A DNA stretch of 64,000 nt from Sandaracinaceae bacterium (GCA_020633195.1 JACKEC010000024.1:62001-126000); one strand, 5' to 3'. Shown: positions 35,816 to 45,481, counted from the stretch's first letter. The notes: generated by a model not told the origin, from the letters alone. A program made the numbers and translations.

Positions 35816-36600
35816 CAGCCGAGCTCGATTCGTTCGGCGACCAAGGACAGGTCGTCCTCGGCCTCGATGGAGGTCCGACCGCTGAGCACGCTGAACACTC
35901 CCTCGGTCACGAGCCGGAGCCGGCCCGCGCGGGTCTGAGACACCCCCTCGACCTCCCGGAAGACGTCCTTGGTCCGCTCGACGATGCGACCCGCGGTGAT
36001 CTCGACCGCCTCGACCGCGTGGCGCGCGCGATCGACGACCGACTCGACGCGTCCGGCGCCGAACACGACGTCTCGGAACGAGAGGCGCGCCTCGTCCGCC
36101 TCGGTGTGGAGCGCGCGCGTGGTGAGGGTCGTGCCGCGCGGGTCGAGCGAGAGCGACTGCTCGCCCTGGGTGACGCGGACCGCCTCCGCCCCGTCGATCT
36201 GGACGGTGCGCCCGGAGAGCGCGACGGCGTCGGCGACCACGCGGACGTCGCGGCCGCGCACCGTGCTCTGCCCCGAGCGCGCGTCGTGGGTGAAGAGCAC
36301 CTCGCCGCTCGCGCCACGCACCGTGAGCACGTCTCGCTCGATCGCGGCGTGGACGCCGTCGCTGGTGGCCTCGGCCTCGCGGAGCGCCGACAGCACGCCG
36401 ATGACGAAGGTCTCCGCCTCGGAGGCGAGGACGAGGACACCGTCGCCGACCGCGGGCGCGTAGCCGGCCGCGGCGAGGGTGGCCGACGCGCCGTCCGCGA
36501 GGCGGACCGTGTGCGGGCCGGTGACCGCCGCGACGCGGGCCCGATACGGGGCGACCGCGGCGAGGGGAGCGGACGTCAGGGGGGAGGGCGTGCTCGTCAT
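35815..36600 (-). CDS. DUF3540 protein
   Basis: 261 residues. The N-terminal half is an OB/beta domain (APYRARVAAVTGPHTVRLADG, GDGVLVLASEAETFVIGVL), the rest a repetitive beta region (LSLDPRGTTLTTRALHTEADEARLSFRDV) and helices ending in SIEAEDDLSLVAERIELG. This is the DUF3540 layout. DUF3540 genes usually lie next to DUF4150 and DUF2169 genes in type VI loci, where the protein may act as a spike extension resembling the end of VgrG. Its start overlaps the stop of the pentapeptide gene by 4 bp and its stop touches the DUF4150 start. Confidence 0.85.
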   Translation of the reverse strand: MTSTPSPLTSAPLAAVAPYRARVAAVTGPHTVRLADGASATLAAAGYAPAVGDGVLVLASEAETFVIGVLSALREAEATSDGVHAAIERDVLTVRGASGEVLFTHDARSGQSTVRGRDVRVVADAVALSGRTVQIDGAEAVRVTQGEQSLSLDPRGTTLTTRALHTEADEARLSFRDVVFGAGRVESVVDRARHAVEAVEITAGRIVERTKDVFREVEGVSQTRAGRLRLVTEGVFSVLSGRTSIEAEDDLSLVAERIELG

Positions 36601-38618
36601 CGGTGGGCTCCTGGGATGAAGTCCTCGGCGCGCGCGCGCCGCTCGTCGGTGTGCGTGGTGCCGCGGGTGTCGGCGTCGGTCCAGAGCGCCGCCTCGGCGG
36701 AGAGGCGGTGCAAGTCCGCGTGGCTCAGCCCGGCGCGCGAGAGGTTCGCCGCGTCGAGCTTCGCGTGGGCCATCCGCGCGCGGGTCAGCGTCGCCGCGGT
36801 CAGGTCGGCGCCGCGGAGGTCCGCGCCCTCGAGGAACGCGCGGTCCAACCGCGCCCCCACGAAGCGAGCCCGGACCGCCGTCGCCTCGGGGTACTGCGAG
36901 TCGCGCAGGTCCGCGCCGCCGAGGTCCGCCTCGTCGAGCCGCGCCTTCGCGAACACGGCCGTGGCGAGGCGCGCGTCCACGAGGGTCGCGCGCTGCAGGT
37001 TGGCGCCCTGGAACGTGGCGCCGCGCGCGCTCACGCCGCGCAGGTTCGCGCCGCTCAGGTCGGCGCCCGTGAAGTCCGCGTGCTCGAGCTCGCACCCGCG
37101 CAGGTCGAGCCCCGCCGCCACCACCCGCTTCACCTTCGCGCGCCGGAGGTGGGCGCGCGTGACGGTGCAGCGCCGCAGGTCGGTGTCGTCGAGCGCGACG
37201 CTCAGGGCTCGCGCGTCGGTGAGGTCCGCGGCGCCGAGGGTGGCGCGGCGCAGCGAGGCGTGGGTGAGGTCGGCGCGCACGAAGCTCACGTCGTCGAGCG
37301 CGGCGCCGGTGAGGTCCGCGTGCGCCAGCCGCGCCTCGTCGAGGCGAGCCCCGGCGAGTCGCGCGCCGCCCAAGCTCGCGCGCGTCAGGTTCGCGCCGCG
37401 CAGGTCCGCGCCGGTGAGGTCGGCGCCGGTGAAGTCGGCCCCCTCCAGGTCGCAGCCCGCGAGCTGCGCTCTCGGGAGCTTGCAGCGCACGAAGCTCAGC
37501 GCGCCCGCGGCGCCGAGGTCGAGCCGCGCGCCGGACAGGTCGGTGTCCTGGAAGAGCGCCCCCTCGAGGCCCACGCCGCGCAGGTCGAGGTCGGGGAGCT
37601 CCGCGCCGGTGAGGTTCGCCTTCGCGAGCTGCGCCCGGGCGAGCCGCGCCTTGTGCAGGGTCGCGCGGGAGAGGTCGGCGCCGCTCAGGTCCGCCCGCTC
37701 GAGCACGACGCCGTCGAGGGCCGCGCCGACGAGGTCCGCCCCGCGGAGGGTCGCGCCGCTCAGGTCGCTGGCCCGCAGATCGGCGTCGCGGAGATCGGCG
37801 CCGTCGAGGGACACGCCGGGGAGGGACACGTTGACGAGCTGGACGCCGGCGAGCTTCGCGCCGCTCAGGTCGCCGGGCATCGCGGCGAGCGAGCTGAGGT
37901 CGGCGCCGTGGAGGCGCGCCTCGGAGAGCTGCGCGCCCTCGAGGTCGGCGCCGTCGAGCTTCGCCCGGCTGAGGTCCGCGCGCGCGAAGCTGACCCCCGG
38001 GGCCTTCGCCTGGCGGAGGTCTGCGTCCACGAGGCTTGCGCGATCGAAGGTCGCGCCGCGCAGGTCGGCGGCCCGCAGCACCGCGCGGGTGAGCTGGGCG
38101 CCGGTGAAGTCCGCCGGCCCGAAGCGCGCGCCGTTGAGCTTGGCGCCCGCGAGCATCGCCCCCGCGAAGCTCGCGCCCTCGAGCTGGAAGCCCGACAGGT
38201 CCACGTCGATCGCGCTGCCCCCGTCGAAGCGCGCGCCGCTGGCGTCCGAGCGGCCGTCGCCGAGCGCCGAGCGCGTCTCCCCGACGAGCTTCGCGTTCAC
38301 GAGGCTCGCCCCGCGCAGGTCGACCCGCGTCATCGTCACGTCCGACAGGATCGCGCCGTCGAGCGTCGCGCCGACGAGGCTCACCTGGATCAGCTCGCAG
38401 GAGTCGATCACGACGTCGGTGAGATCGGCCTCCCGCAGATCGACCCCCTGGATCGACACCCCGTGGAGCACCCCGCGGGACCTCCGCCGCGCGAAGACCT
38501 CCTCGGCCGTCGTGAGCACGTCGAGCCGCTCCGGGCGCGCCTCGACCTTCGCCTCGGCCTGCTCGACGGCGTCGGCGATCCGCTCGCGGATCCGGCGCTC
38601 CGCCTCCTCGCGGTCCAT
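36597..38618 (-). CDS. Long pentapeptide-repeat protein
   Basis: 673 residues. After a charged N-terminal ~60 residues, almost all of the protein is A(D/N)LxG-type pentapeptide repeats (for example ADLSGADLSRATL, ADLTGADLRGANL), predicted to fold as a long right-handed quadrilateral beta-helix. A few divergent stretches break the array (SALGDGRSDASGARF, CKLPRAQLAGCDLEG). Pentapeptide proteins of this kind occur in type VI accessory gene sets next to DUF2169, DUF3540 and DUF4150 genes; the role is not established. TGATG overlap with the upstream gene, ATGA overlap with the downstream one. Confidence 0.9.
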   Translation of the reverse strand: MDREEAERRIRERIADAVEQAEAKVEARPERLDVLTTAEEVFARRRSRGVLHGVSIQGVDLREADLTDVVIDSCELIQVSLVGATLDGAILSDVTMTRVDLRGASLVNAKLVGETRSALGDGRSDASGARFDGGSAIDVDLSGFQLEGASFAGAMLAGAKLNGARFGPADFTGAQLTRAVLRAADLRGATFDRASLVDADLRQAKAPGVSFARADLSRAKLDGADLEGAQLSEARLHGADLSSLAAMPGDLSGAKLAGVQLVNVSLPGVSLDGADLRDADLRASDLSGATLRGADLVGAALDGVVLERADLSGADLSRATLHKARLARAQLAKANLTGAELPDLDLRGVGLEGALFQDTDLSGARLDLGAAGALSFVRCKLPRAQLAGCDLEGADFTGADLTGADLRGANLTRASLGGARLAGARLDEARLAHADLTGAALDDVSFVRADLTHASLRRATLGAADLTDARALSVALDDTDLRRCTVTRAHLRRAKVKRVVAAGLDLRGCELEHADFTGADLSGANLRGVSARGATFQGANLQRATLVDARLATAVFAKARLDEADLGGADLRDSQYPEATAVRARFVGARLDRAFLEGADLRGADLTAATLTRARMAHAKLDAANLSRAGLSHADLHRLSAEAALWTDADTRGTTHTDERRARAEDFIPGAHR

Positions 38619-40948
38619 CAGCGCGCCTCCCAGAGCGTGCCGTCGACGTTGGCGCCCTCGGTCTTCACGTCGCGGCCGCGCGCCCTGTAGAAGTTGCACG
38701 AATAGAGGCTGGCGCCCCGCAGGTCCGCGCCGGCGAGCTCCGCGCCCTCGAAGGTGCCCTCGAACACGTCGGCGAGCGCGAGGTTGGCGCCGCTCAGGTC
38801 GGCGCCCTGGAAGATCGCGCGGCGCATCGAGCAGCCGCCGAGGTCGGCGCCCGTGAGGTCGGCGGATCCGAAGTCGGCGCCGCCGAGCGCGGAGCCCGTG
38901 AAGACGACGCCGCCGAGGATGGCCTCGCGCCAGAGGCTGCCCACCGCCCGCGCCCCGCGGATGCTCGCCCCCGACAGATCGGCGCCGCGGCCCACGCGGA
39001 CCTTCGTGAGATCGGCGCCGTCGAGGATCAGCCCCTTGGCCTGGACCCCGTAGACGCGCGCCTCGGTGAGGTCCGCGCCCGACAGGTCCGCGGCCGCGAG
39101 CGACGCGTCCTCGAGCTGCGCGCCCGCGGCCTGCGCCTTGCGCAGCGTCGCCCCGTCGAGCCGCGCGCCGCCGAGCTGCGCGCCGGGGAGCTGCGCTTCG
39201 TCGAGGGTCGCGCCGCTCAGGTCGGCGCGGCTCAGGTCGGCGCGGTCGAGGCGCGCGCCCGCGAGCCAAGCCTCCTCGAGCGCCGCGCCGGTGAGGTCCG
39301 CGCGCTGGAGCGACGCCCTCCCGAGGCGCGCCCGGAAGCCGTCGATCTCGATCAGCGTGGCGTCGTCGAAGAGGGCGCCCTCGAGGTTGGCGCCGCGGAG
39401 GTTCGCCTGCGTGAGGATGGCGCCGCGCGCGTCGAGCCCGCGCAGGTCGAGGGTCCCGAGGTCGACGCGCGTGAAGTCGCCGACGAGCCGCACCCCGCGC
39501 GCGTGGCAGTCGATCACGATGGCCCGCAGGTCGGGGGCCGGCGGGGGCTCGGGTGAGGGCGCCGGCTCGCGCTCTCGGCTCTCGATCAGCGCCATCAGCG
39601 CGTCCACGTCCTCTGCGACGTCCTCCTCGACCATCCCGATGTCGGCGAGGAGCTTCTCGATCTGGGCGCGCGTCGGCGGCGGGGGCTCCTCGGCGGGGAG
39701 CGCCGCGAGGTCGCGCGCCGCGGCCGCGTCCACGTCGACGCCGGCGGCGACGAGGCGGGCCTTCAGGTCGGCGATCTTGGCTTCGATGTCGTACGCCGCC
39801 GCGGCGCGCGCGCTCGCCGCCGCCGCGACCGCGGTGGCGCGGGCGGCGGTGAGGTCCTCCTCCGTCGCGTCGGCCCGCGTGACCGCGTCGTCGAGGTCCG
39901 GCGCCGGCTGCGGGCGCCTCGCCTCCTTCTCGGCCTCCGCGGCCGCGAGCGAGCGGTCCATCCGCGCGCGACAGGCCGCGACGGACGACGCGAGGACGGG
40001 GTCCTCGTGCATCGTGAAGAGCCGCCGGAGCCCGGTGGGCTCGAGGGCGGGCGAGGACAGCGGCTTGCGCCCGCGCCAGACGCAGGTCGCGGTGCCCGCG
40101 TCGGCGTCGATCACGATCGTGTCGAGCAGCAGGCCGATCTCCTCGAACGCGTCGGGCGTCGCGGAGCGCTCGTCGTGCTCCACGAAGACGCGGGGCTGGA
40201 TCCGCGGGAGCCGCGTCGCGACCTCGGGCTCGGTCGGGTGGAGGTTCGTGAGCTCGATGATCGCCTCGCCGGGCCACGCGCCGTCGATCTGCTGGTCCGC
40301 CGGGGCCTCGTTGTAGAAGGCGAAGGAGAAGTCGGCGGGCAGCCACGGGTAGCGCGTCTCGCGCCAGCGCTCGTCGTAGGTGCCGGCGTGGCGAGCGCGG
40401 GCCGGCCAGCGCATGGCGATGGGGAACGCGCCGGCCGAGGCGACGCGCGCGCCCTTGGTCGTGATCGGCGCCCCCTCGAGCTCGACGTTCGGGAGGTCGG
40501 TGCCGATCGGGTTGTCGGCGACCCCAGGGCCCCCGAACGCGCGCTCCCAGCAGAGCGGCATCTCCGTGAACGGCACCGGCGCCCCGGGGGTCGAGCCGTT
40601 CCAGGCCCTGTCGCCGATCACGACGAAGCGCTTGCCGATCGGCCCGACCCGGAACGCCGCCACGGTCCGCGGCTCGGCGCGACCGGTGTGCGGGCGGCAG
40701 GATCCGATCACGAAGCACTCCCCGCGCGGCTTCATCGGGGCGAGGTCGCTCGGGTAGCGGACCGAGCGGTCGGTGTCGTCGTCCCAGTAGACCTCGCCGG
40801 TCACGGGCGGCTGGGTGGTGGCGAGGCTGGCCCGGGACGCCTCGAGCGCGAACGTCGCCTTGACGACCACGATCATCGACGCGTTGGGCGGATCGACGGG
40901 CCAGTAGAGGGCCGCGTGCTCGAGCGGCGTGTCGCGGACGACCTGCAT
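38618..40948 (-). CDS. DUF2169 protein with C-terminal pentapeptide repeats
   Basis: 776 residues in three parts. Residues ~1-310 form a DUF2169 domain: VVKATFALE, EVYWDDDTDRSVRYPSDLAP, MPLCWERAFGGPG, NPIGTD and PWLPADFSFAFYNEAPADQQ are its conserved segments. Residues ~330-460 are Ala/Glu-rich helices. The rest is a pentapeptide-repeat beta-helix (ADLTGAALEEAWLAGARLDRADL). DUF2169 proteins are adaptor-like partners of PAAR-like and DUF3540 proteins in type VI loci. It overlaps its neighbours by 1 bp on each side. Confidence 0.9.
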   Translation of the reverse strand: MQVVRDTPLEHAALYWPVDPPNASMIVVVKATFALEASRASLATTQPPVTGEVYWDDDTDRSVRYPSDLAPMKPRGECFVIGSCRPHTGRAEPRTVAAFRVGPIGKRFVVIGDRAWNGSTPGAPVPFTEMPLCWERAFGGPGVADNPIGTDLPNVELEGAPITTKGARVASAGAFPIAMRWPARARHAGTYDERWRETRYPWLPADFSFAFYNEAPADQQIDGAWPGEAIIELTNLHPTEPEVATRLPRIQPRVFVEHDERSATPDAFEEIGLLLDTIVIDADAGTATCVWRGRKPLSSPALEPTGLRRLFTMHEDPVLASSVAACRARMDRSLAAAEAEKEARRPQPAPDLDDAVTRADATEEDLTAARATAVAAAASARAAAAYDIEAKIADLKARLVAAGVDVDAAAARDLAALPAEEPPPPTRAQIEKLLADIGMVEEDVAEDVDALMALIESREREPAPSPEPPPAPDLRAIVIDCHARGVRLVGDFTRVDLGTLDLRGLDARGAILTQANLRGANLEGALFDDATLIEIDGFRARLGRASLQRADLTGAALEEAWLAGARLDRADLSRADLSGATLDEAQLPGAQLGGARLDGATLRKAQAAGAQLEDASLAAADLSGADLTEARVYGVQAKGLILDGADLTKVRVGRGADLSGASIRGARAVGSLWREAILGGVVFTGSALGGADFGSADLTGADLGGCSMRRAIFQGADLSGANLALADVFEGTFEGAELAGADLRGASLYSCNFYRARGRDVKTEGANVDGTLWEAR

Positions 40949-42249
40949 CAGGAGAACACCACGACCGGGCCGTTGAGGGTCGCCCCCGTGTTCGTTGCTT
41001 CGAGCTCGGAGCCGCCGCAAGCGATCTGGAGCGTGTTCCCCGCCGAGAGCGTGGAGGGGCCGATCTGCGCGTCCACGAGCGTCGAGTCCACCCGGACCGA
41101 GGACGAGAGCACCTGGAGCGTGACCCCGGTCGGGCTGACCTCGATCACGTAACCGGGGTGGCGGATCGCGATCCCCTCGAGCGTCTTCACCGCGACCTCG
41201 GGCGCCGACATCTCCACCGCGCCCTGAGAGCTCAGGAACACGCGCCCCATGTTGGCGCCGAGCAGGACGGGCCCCGCGACCGAGGTCGTGCACGTGTCGG
41301 TCGGGAGCTGGAGCGGCGCGGTGGGCACCGTCGACCCGATCGCGATCTGAGACCCGTAGAGCTTCACGTAGTCGGCCCGGGACGCCATCTCGACGTCGAC
41401 GCCGGCGGTGGCCTCGACCTCGGAGCCCTCGACCTTCACGTAGAACATCGAACGCAGCCCCGCGTTGACGCCCGCGATCGCGTGGGTGTCGAGCCCGAAC
41501 GCGTTGAACAGGCCCCCGGTGACGAGCGCGGCGGCGCCCCCGTAGAGCGCGGCGAACGCGGGCGTGCCGATGTTGATCCCTCCGAACGAGCTCACGTGGA
41601 GGCCGGGCACCTCGTCGTCGAGGAGGCGCGCGGCGGAGGCGAGGCCGGAGAACACGGTCGCGCTCGCCGCGAGGCCCGCCACCGTCGAGGCGAAGCCCTG
41701 CGTGTCGCCGGAGCCCGCCGCGCCGAGCATCTTGCGGACGTAGGTCGCCGTGGTGGCGAGCCCGAGCGTGATCGCCTCGCCGATCGCCCAGTGGTCGGCC
41801 ACGCGCTCGTACTCCGTCACGAGGGCGCGCGCCCCGTTCGCCGACGGGTCGGTCTCCGAGGGGTGGACGTGCCGCACCGGCGGGTCCTCGCCCGTCAGCG
41901 GCATGAGGAGCTCCATCGGGTCGAGGCCGAGGTTGCCGTAGAGCTTCACGCTCTGGCGGCCCGCGACGAGGAGGCTGCCGTTCGCCGCGGCCACCGTCGT
42001 CCCCTTGGCCATGAGGTGGACGTGGCGCTCGAGCGATTGCAAGAGGAGCTGACCGACGCCGTCGGGCCCGTTCGAGAGGATCGACAGCGAGCTCGACCCC
42101 TTGGCCCCGTGCGCCTCGAGCCAGATCCGGCCGCGCGTGGTGGCGCTGAAGCCGTCGCTCGTCCAGTCCATCGCGCCCCAGGCCGTGCCCAGGTTCAGCG
42201 ACGTGGCCGGGCTCGGCGCCGGCACGCGGAGGGAGGCGCGCTGGCTCAT
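40948..42249 (-). CDS. Beta-rich/hydrophobic-core protein, third paralogue of the operon
   Basis: 433 residues. The N-terminal third is repetitive beta (GRIWLEAHGAKGSSSLSIL, VHLMAKGTTVAAANGSLLVAG). The centre has hydrophobic helices (FGLDTHAIAG region, GFASTVAGLAASATVFSGL, LYGGAAALVTGGLF) around the motif VPGLHVSSFG. The C-terminal third is again beta-repeat (VEMASRADYVKLYGSQIAIG, APEVAVKTLEGIAIRHPG) and includes LQLPTDT. The same order and the LPGLH/QLPT motifs occur in the two preceding genes, so the three are paralogues. No known family is recognised. The beta parts resemble spike/needle repeats. Confidence 0.7.
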   Translation of the reverse strand: MSQRASLRVPAPSPATSLNLGTAWGAMDWTSDGFSATTRGRIWLEAHGAKGSSSLSILSNGPDGVGQLLLQSLERHVHLMAKGTTVAAANGSLLVAGRQSVKLYGNLGLDPMELLMPLTGEDPPVRHVHPSETDPSANGARALVTEYERVADHWAIGEAITLGLATTATYVRKMLGAAGSGDTQGFASTVAGLAASATVFSGLASAARLLDDEVPGLHVSSFGGINIGTPAFAALYGGAAALVTGGLFNAFGLDTHAIAGVNAGLRSMFYVKVEGSEVEATAGVDVEMASRADYVKLYGSQIAIGSTVPTAPLQLPTDTCTTSVAGPVLLGANMGRVFLSSQGAVEMSAPEVAVKTLEGIAIRHPGYVIEVSPTGVTLQVLSSSVRVDSTLVDAQIGPSTLSAGNTLQIACGGSELEATNTGATLNGPVVVFS

Positions 42250-43529
42250 CCGATCTCGACCTCCGCGCCGCCGAGCGTGATCGCGCCGCCGGGCACCACG
42301 ACGAGCTGGTTCATGCCGCCGACGATCTTGCCCGGAGCGCACTTGAGCTGGGGCGCATACGCGACCTCCACGGAGGCGTCCGTGAGCTTCATGAAGGGGC
42401 GGTGGTCGCCGAACGTGATCTCCGTGGGGAGGACGCTGACGATCATCCCCTTGCACTGGTAGAGGATCTTCCCGGTGGCTTCGATCGTCGTGTCTCCGAC
42501 CGACGAGGTCAGGAGCGACACGCGCGGCACGCTGCCCTTCAGGGGCGCCGCCTGGATGCCGATGACCGTCGGCGTCTCGACCGAGGTCTCGCGCACGCTG
42601 GAGAGGCAGGCCGTGAGGGTGGGGAGCTGCTTGCCCTTGGTCTTGGTCGTCCCGACCGTGATCTTCGCGCCGCGCAGGGCGAGCGCCCCGGTGCGCGCCG
42701 CGATCGTCTGGTTCCGCTCCGCGCGGGACTCCCACCAGAACGCCGACACCGCGTCGACGGTGTCCACCGCCGCCACGCTCGCGCGCGCGACCCCGCGGAG
42801 CTTCCCCGAGACGGCCGCGACGACGTTGACGACGAGGCCCCCCATCAGGGCGCCCATCAGCCCCGACACGGTCAGCACGCCGAACATCGATTGGAAGTAC
42901 GTGCCGGTCTCCGAGAAGAGATGGAGGCCCGGCAGATCGGGCGCCTTGGACCAGCCGAGGCCGACGATGTTGACCGCGGTGCCGATGGTGTTGATCCGCG
43001 TCGTCGAGGCGGCGGCCCACGAGAAGCTGCCGGTGAGCGCGCCCTCGACGCTGGCCGCGACCACGGTCAGCGCCGTCATGGCGACGTCGAAGCCCCCCCA
43101 GATGGTCGAGGCGAGGGTCACCTTGGCGTCGTAGCCCTCGATGGCCTTCGGCATCGCGCCGGGCTCGCGCTCGGAGCGCACCTGCGGCTTCGCGAAGCCC
43201 GCGAGGACGGTCAGCGTGCCGCCGGAGGCGAGGTAGGTGTCGTTCTCCGACCGGAGCAGGAGCGTGCGCTGCGCCATCGCGACGAGGTCGCGCTTGGCCT
43301 GCAGCCACACGCGGCCGGTGGCCTGCCCGATCGCGTCGCTCGCGTCGCGGTCGCCCTCCGCGTACAGGCGGACGTGCTCGTCGGTGTTGACGATGACGCC
43401 GCTGTAGTCGATGGCGTCGGGCCGCACGTCCCTGTCGTTCTGGTGGTGGTGCTTCTTGCCGATCGCGAGGAAGGTCCACGGCGAGGGCACCGCGAACGCG
43501 ATCCGGTTGCTGGTGCGAGAGACGGTCAT
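42246..43529 (-). CDS. Beta-rich/hydrophobic-core protein, second paralogue
   Basis: 427 residues. Order: beta-repeat N-terminus (GVIVNTDEHVRLYAEGD, GRVWLQAKRDLVAMAQRTLLL), hydrophobic centre (VTLASTIWGGFDVAMTALTVVA, FGVLTVSGLMGALMGGLVVNV) with LPGLHLFSETG, then a beta-rich end with KQLPTLTACL and GKILYQCKGMIVSVLPTEI. The QLPT and LPGLH motifs are shared with both neighbours. A soluble cargo or membrane-active protein is possible; no enzyme motif is visible. 4-bp overlaps on both sides show tight translational coupling. Confidence 0.7.
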   Translation of the reverse strand: MTVSRTSNRIAFAVPSPWTFLAIGKKHHHQNDRDVRPDAIDYSGVIVNTDEHVRLYAEGDRDASDAIGQATGRVWLQAKRDLVAMAQRTLLLRSENDTYLASGGTLTVLAGFAKPQVRSEREPGAMPKAIEGYDAKVTLASTIWGGFDVAMTALTVVAASVEGALTGSFSWAAASTTRINTIGTAVNIVGLGWSKAPDLPGLHLFSETGTYFQSMFGVLTVSGLMGALMGGLVVNVVAAVSGKLRGVARASVAAVDTVDAVSAFWWESRAERNQTIAARTGALALRGAKITVGTTKTKGKQLPTLTACLSSVRETSVETPTVIGIQAAPLKGSVPRVSLLTSSVGDTTIEATGKILYQCKGMIVSVLPTEITFGDHRPFMKLTDASVEVAYAPQLKCAPGKIVGGMNQLVVVPGGAITLGGAEVEIG

Positions 43530-45481
43530 CCCAAGTCCACCCGCGGCGCGGTCGAGAAGATCCCGGAGGTCGAGAGCATCAGCGTGCCGCCGCCCAGATC
43601 GACGGCGGCCGGCGTCATCATCACCTGGCCGCCGGACGGGCCGAAGGTGATGTCCATGCCGGAGACGTGGAGGAGCTGCCCGGTGGCGCCGCTGATCGTG
43701 ATGCCCGCGGGGTCGCACGCGATCTCGTAGGGGCCGACCTTCAGGAGGGTGCGCGCCAGGGAGACGTGCTCCGCCTTGGCGACCTTGGCCTCGATCTTGG
43801 AGACGCCGGGGGCGCCGACGCCGCGCAGCGCCACGAGGGCCATCGACGCGAGCTGCACCTCCGCCAGCGCGAGGATGGAGGTCTTGACCGTCGGCAGCTG
43901 CAGGAGGTCCGGGAGCATGTCGCCGATCCGGACGGTCGCCCCCGTCAGCGAGAGCGTCGCGAAGCGGCTGACGGCCTTGACCTCGCCCCCGGCGACGAAG
44001 TTGAGCGTCCGGCCCGCGGTCACCCGGGTCTGCCCCCAGATCGAGTCGACCTGGCTGACGTAGCCGCCCTCGATCGACACCGAGGCGAGGCCGAGGAGGT
44101 TCGTCCCGTAGAGCGAGCTCAGGTTGACGCTCATCCCCGACAGCCGATGCAGCGCGGGGGTGCCGCTGAGGACCCCGGCCGCGCCCGTCATCGAGAGCGT
44201 GAACGCGGGCAGCCCGGTCACGCGATCGGCGATGAAGCTCAGCGTGCTGAACATCGCGTAGCCCATCCACCCCACGAACTGCGTGACGTTGAGGACCTTC
44301 TTCACGCCCTTCCAGGAGCGGTCCTTCCACTCCTCGTGGGCGGTGAACTGCTGGTACTGCTTGAGGCGGTTCGCGACGCTGATGGCCGTCGAGGTCAGGC
44401 CGAAGATCAGGTCGCTCACGAGGAAGCTGACCCCGAGGTCGGCCACCCCGACCGGGTCCCCGGGCTCCGCCGTGTCCTGGTCCGCGTCGACCGGGTCGTC
44501 GATCGGGAACCCGCCGGCGATGGCGAGGAGGTTCCCCGCCCCGGCGATGAGCTGCGTGGCGCCGACGAAGTAGCCGTCGTGGCCCGCGAGCGCGTAGGTG
44601 CTCCCTGCGGAGGACTGGAACCAGACGGTCCCGTTCGCCTGGACGGTGGCGGCCTTCGCCGCACGGAAGAAGACGTGCGCCGTCGAGGTCGCCGAGAAGC
44701 CCGAGTGGGAGAGCGTCTCGTCGCCGTCGACGTAGGGCGCGCCGAGGCTCACCAGCGAGTCCTCGTGCGGCACGTAGAGGGCCGCGCGCTGGCGGGGGCC
44801 GTCGGGGTCCGCGGCCTCGTCCTCGGCGGCGGCCGCGGCGCGCTCCGCGTCCTCGTCGGCGACGCCTTCGCCGGTCAGGTCGACCTCGAGCCGTCGCTCC
44901 TCGCCGTCGTCGTCGTAGCCGAAGCACAGGGTGGCCGCGTAGGTCCGGACCGCGCCCGGCTCGAAGGTGACCACGACCGTCCCCGCGGCGCCGGATGGAA
45001 TCAGCAGCGACGCAGGCGTCACCGCGAGCTCGGCGTCGCCCTCGGTCCGAACGCTGAGCCTCCGCGTCGTCCCGAGGGGCGGCACGCGCACGTTGATCGC
45101 GCCGGACTGGCTCCCGCCCACCGCGCAGGCCCCGAGGTCGAGCGCGGCCAGGTCGTTGTCGACTACCGGGCGGTCGAGGCACGCGCCGCGGACCGCGCAC
45201 GTGATCGTGAGGTCCGCGAGGTCGCCCCGCCCCAGGACGACGACCTGCAAGCTCCCCTCGTGGGTGCCCGCCTCCGAGGGCTCGTAGACGACGGAGAGCA
45301 CGGCGCTCGCCCCCGCCTCGAGGTCGACGGTCGACGCGCCGGACAGCGAGAACGGCGCCGTCGCCGACGCCTTCGCGGTGATCCCGTGGTCCCCCGCCGT
45401 CAGGGTCACGGTGCCCACCCGCCGATGGCCGATGGTCGTCGCGCCGAGGTCGAGCTCCTCGCGATCGAGGGTGGCGCTCAA
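43526..45481 (-). CDS. ASH/Hydin-type Ig repeats fused to a beta-rich/hydrophobic module
   Basis: 651 residues. It starts with TTG at 45481 overlapping the FHA stop (TTGA); no better start exists and the overlap fits the rest of the operon. The N-terminal ~205 residues hold two Ig-like repeats of the ASH/Hydin type (LDREELDLGATTIGHRRVG, VLSVVYEPSEAGTHEGSLQV; then LDLGACAVGGSQSGAINV, VVVTFEPGAVRTYAATLCF). An acidic Ala/Glu linker follows. The remaining ~420 residues are the larger version of the module seen in the next two genes: FFRAAKAATVQANGTVWFQ, hydrophobic helices, LPAFTLSMTGA, LQLPTVKTS and beta-repeats. Confidence 0.72.
   Translation of the reverse strand: MSATLDREELDLGATTIGHRRVGTVTLTAGDHGITAKASATAPFSLSGASTVDLEAGASAVLSVVYEPSEAGTHEGSLQVVVLGRGDLADLTITCAVRGACLDRPVVDNDLAALDLGACAVGGSQSGAINVRVPPLGTTRRLSVRTEGDAELAVTPASLLIPSGAAGTVVVTFEPGAVRTYAATLCFGYDDDGEERRLEVDLTGEGVADEDAERAAAAAEDEAADPDGPRQRAALYVPHEDSLVSLGAPYVDGDETLSHSGFSATSTAHVFFRAAKAATVQANGTVWFQSSAGSTYALAGHDGYFVGATQLIAGAGNLLAIAGGFPIDDPVDADQDTAEPGDPVGVADLGVSFLVSDLIFGLTSTAISVANRLKQYQQFTAHEEWKDRSWKGVKKVLNVTQFVGWMGYAMFSTLSFIADRVTGLPAFTLSMTGAAGVLSGTPALHRLSGMSVNLSSLYGTNLLGLASVSIEGGYVSQVDSIWGQTRVTAGRTLNFVAGGEVKAVSRFATLSLTGATVRIGDMLPDLLQLPTVKTSILALAEVQLASMALVALRGVGAPGVSKIEAKVAKAEHVSLARTLLKVGPYEIACDPAGITISGATGQLLHVSGMDITFGPSGGQVMMTPAAVDLGGGTLMLSTSGIFSTAPRVDLG

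Noticed and set aside
36597..38618. Possible fluoroquinolone-resistance Qnr-type pentapeptide protein
   Set aside because: It is far longer than Qnr proteins and sits within a type VI accessory operon; resistance is not supported.
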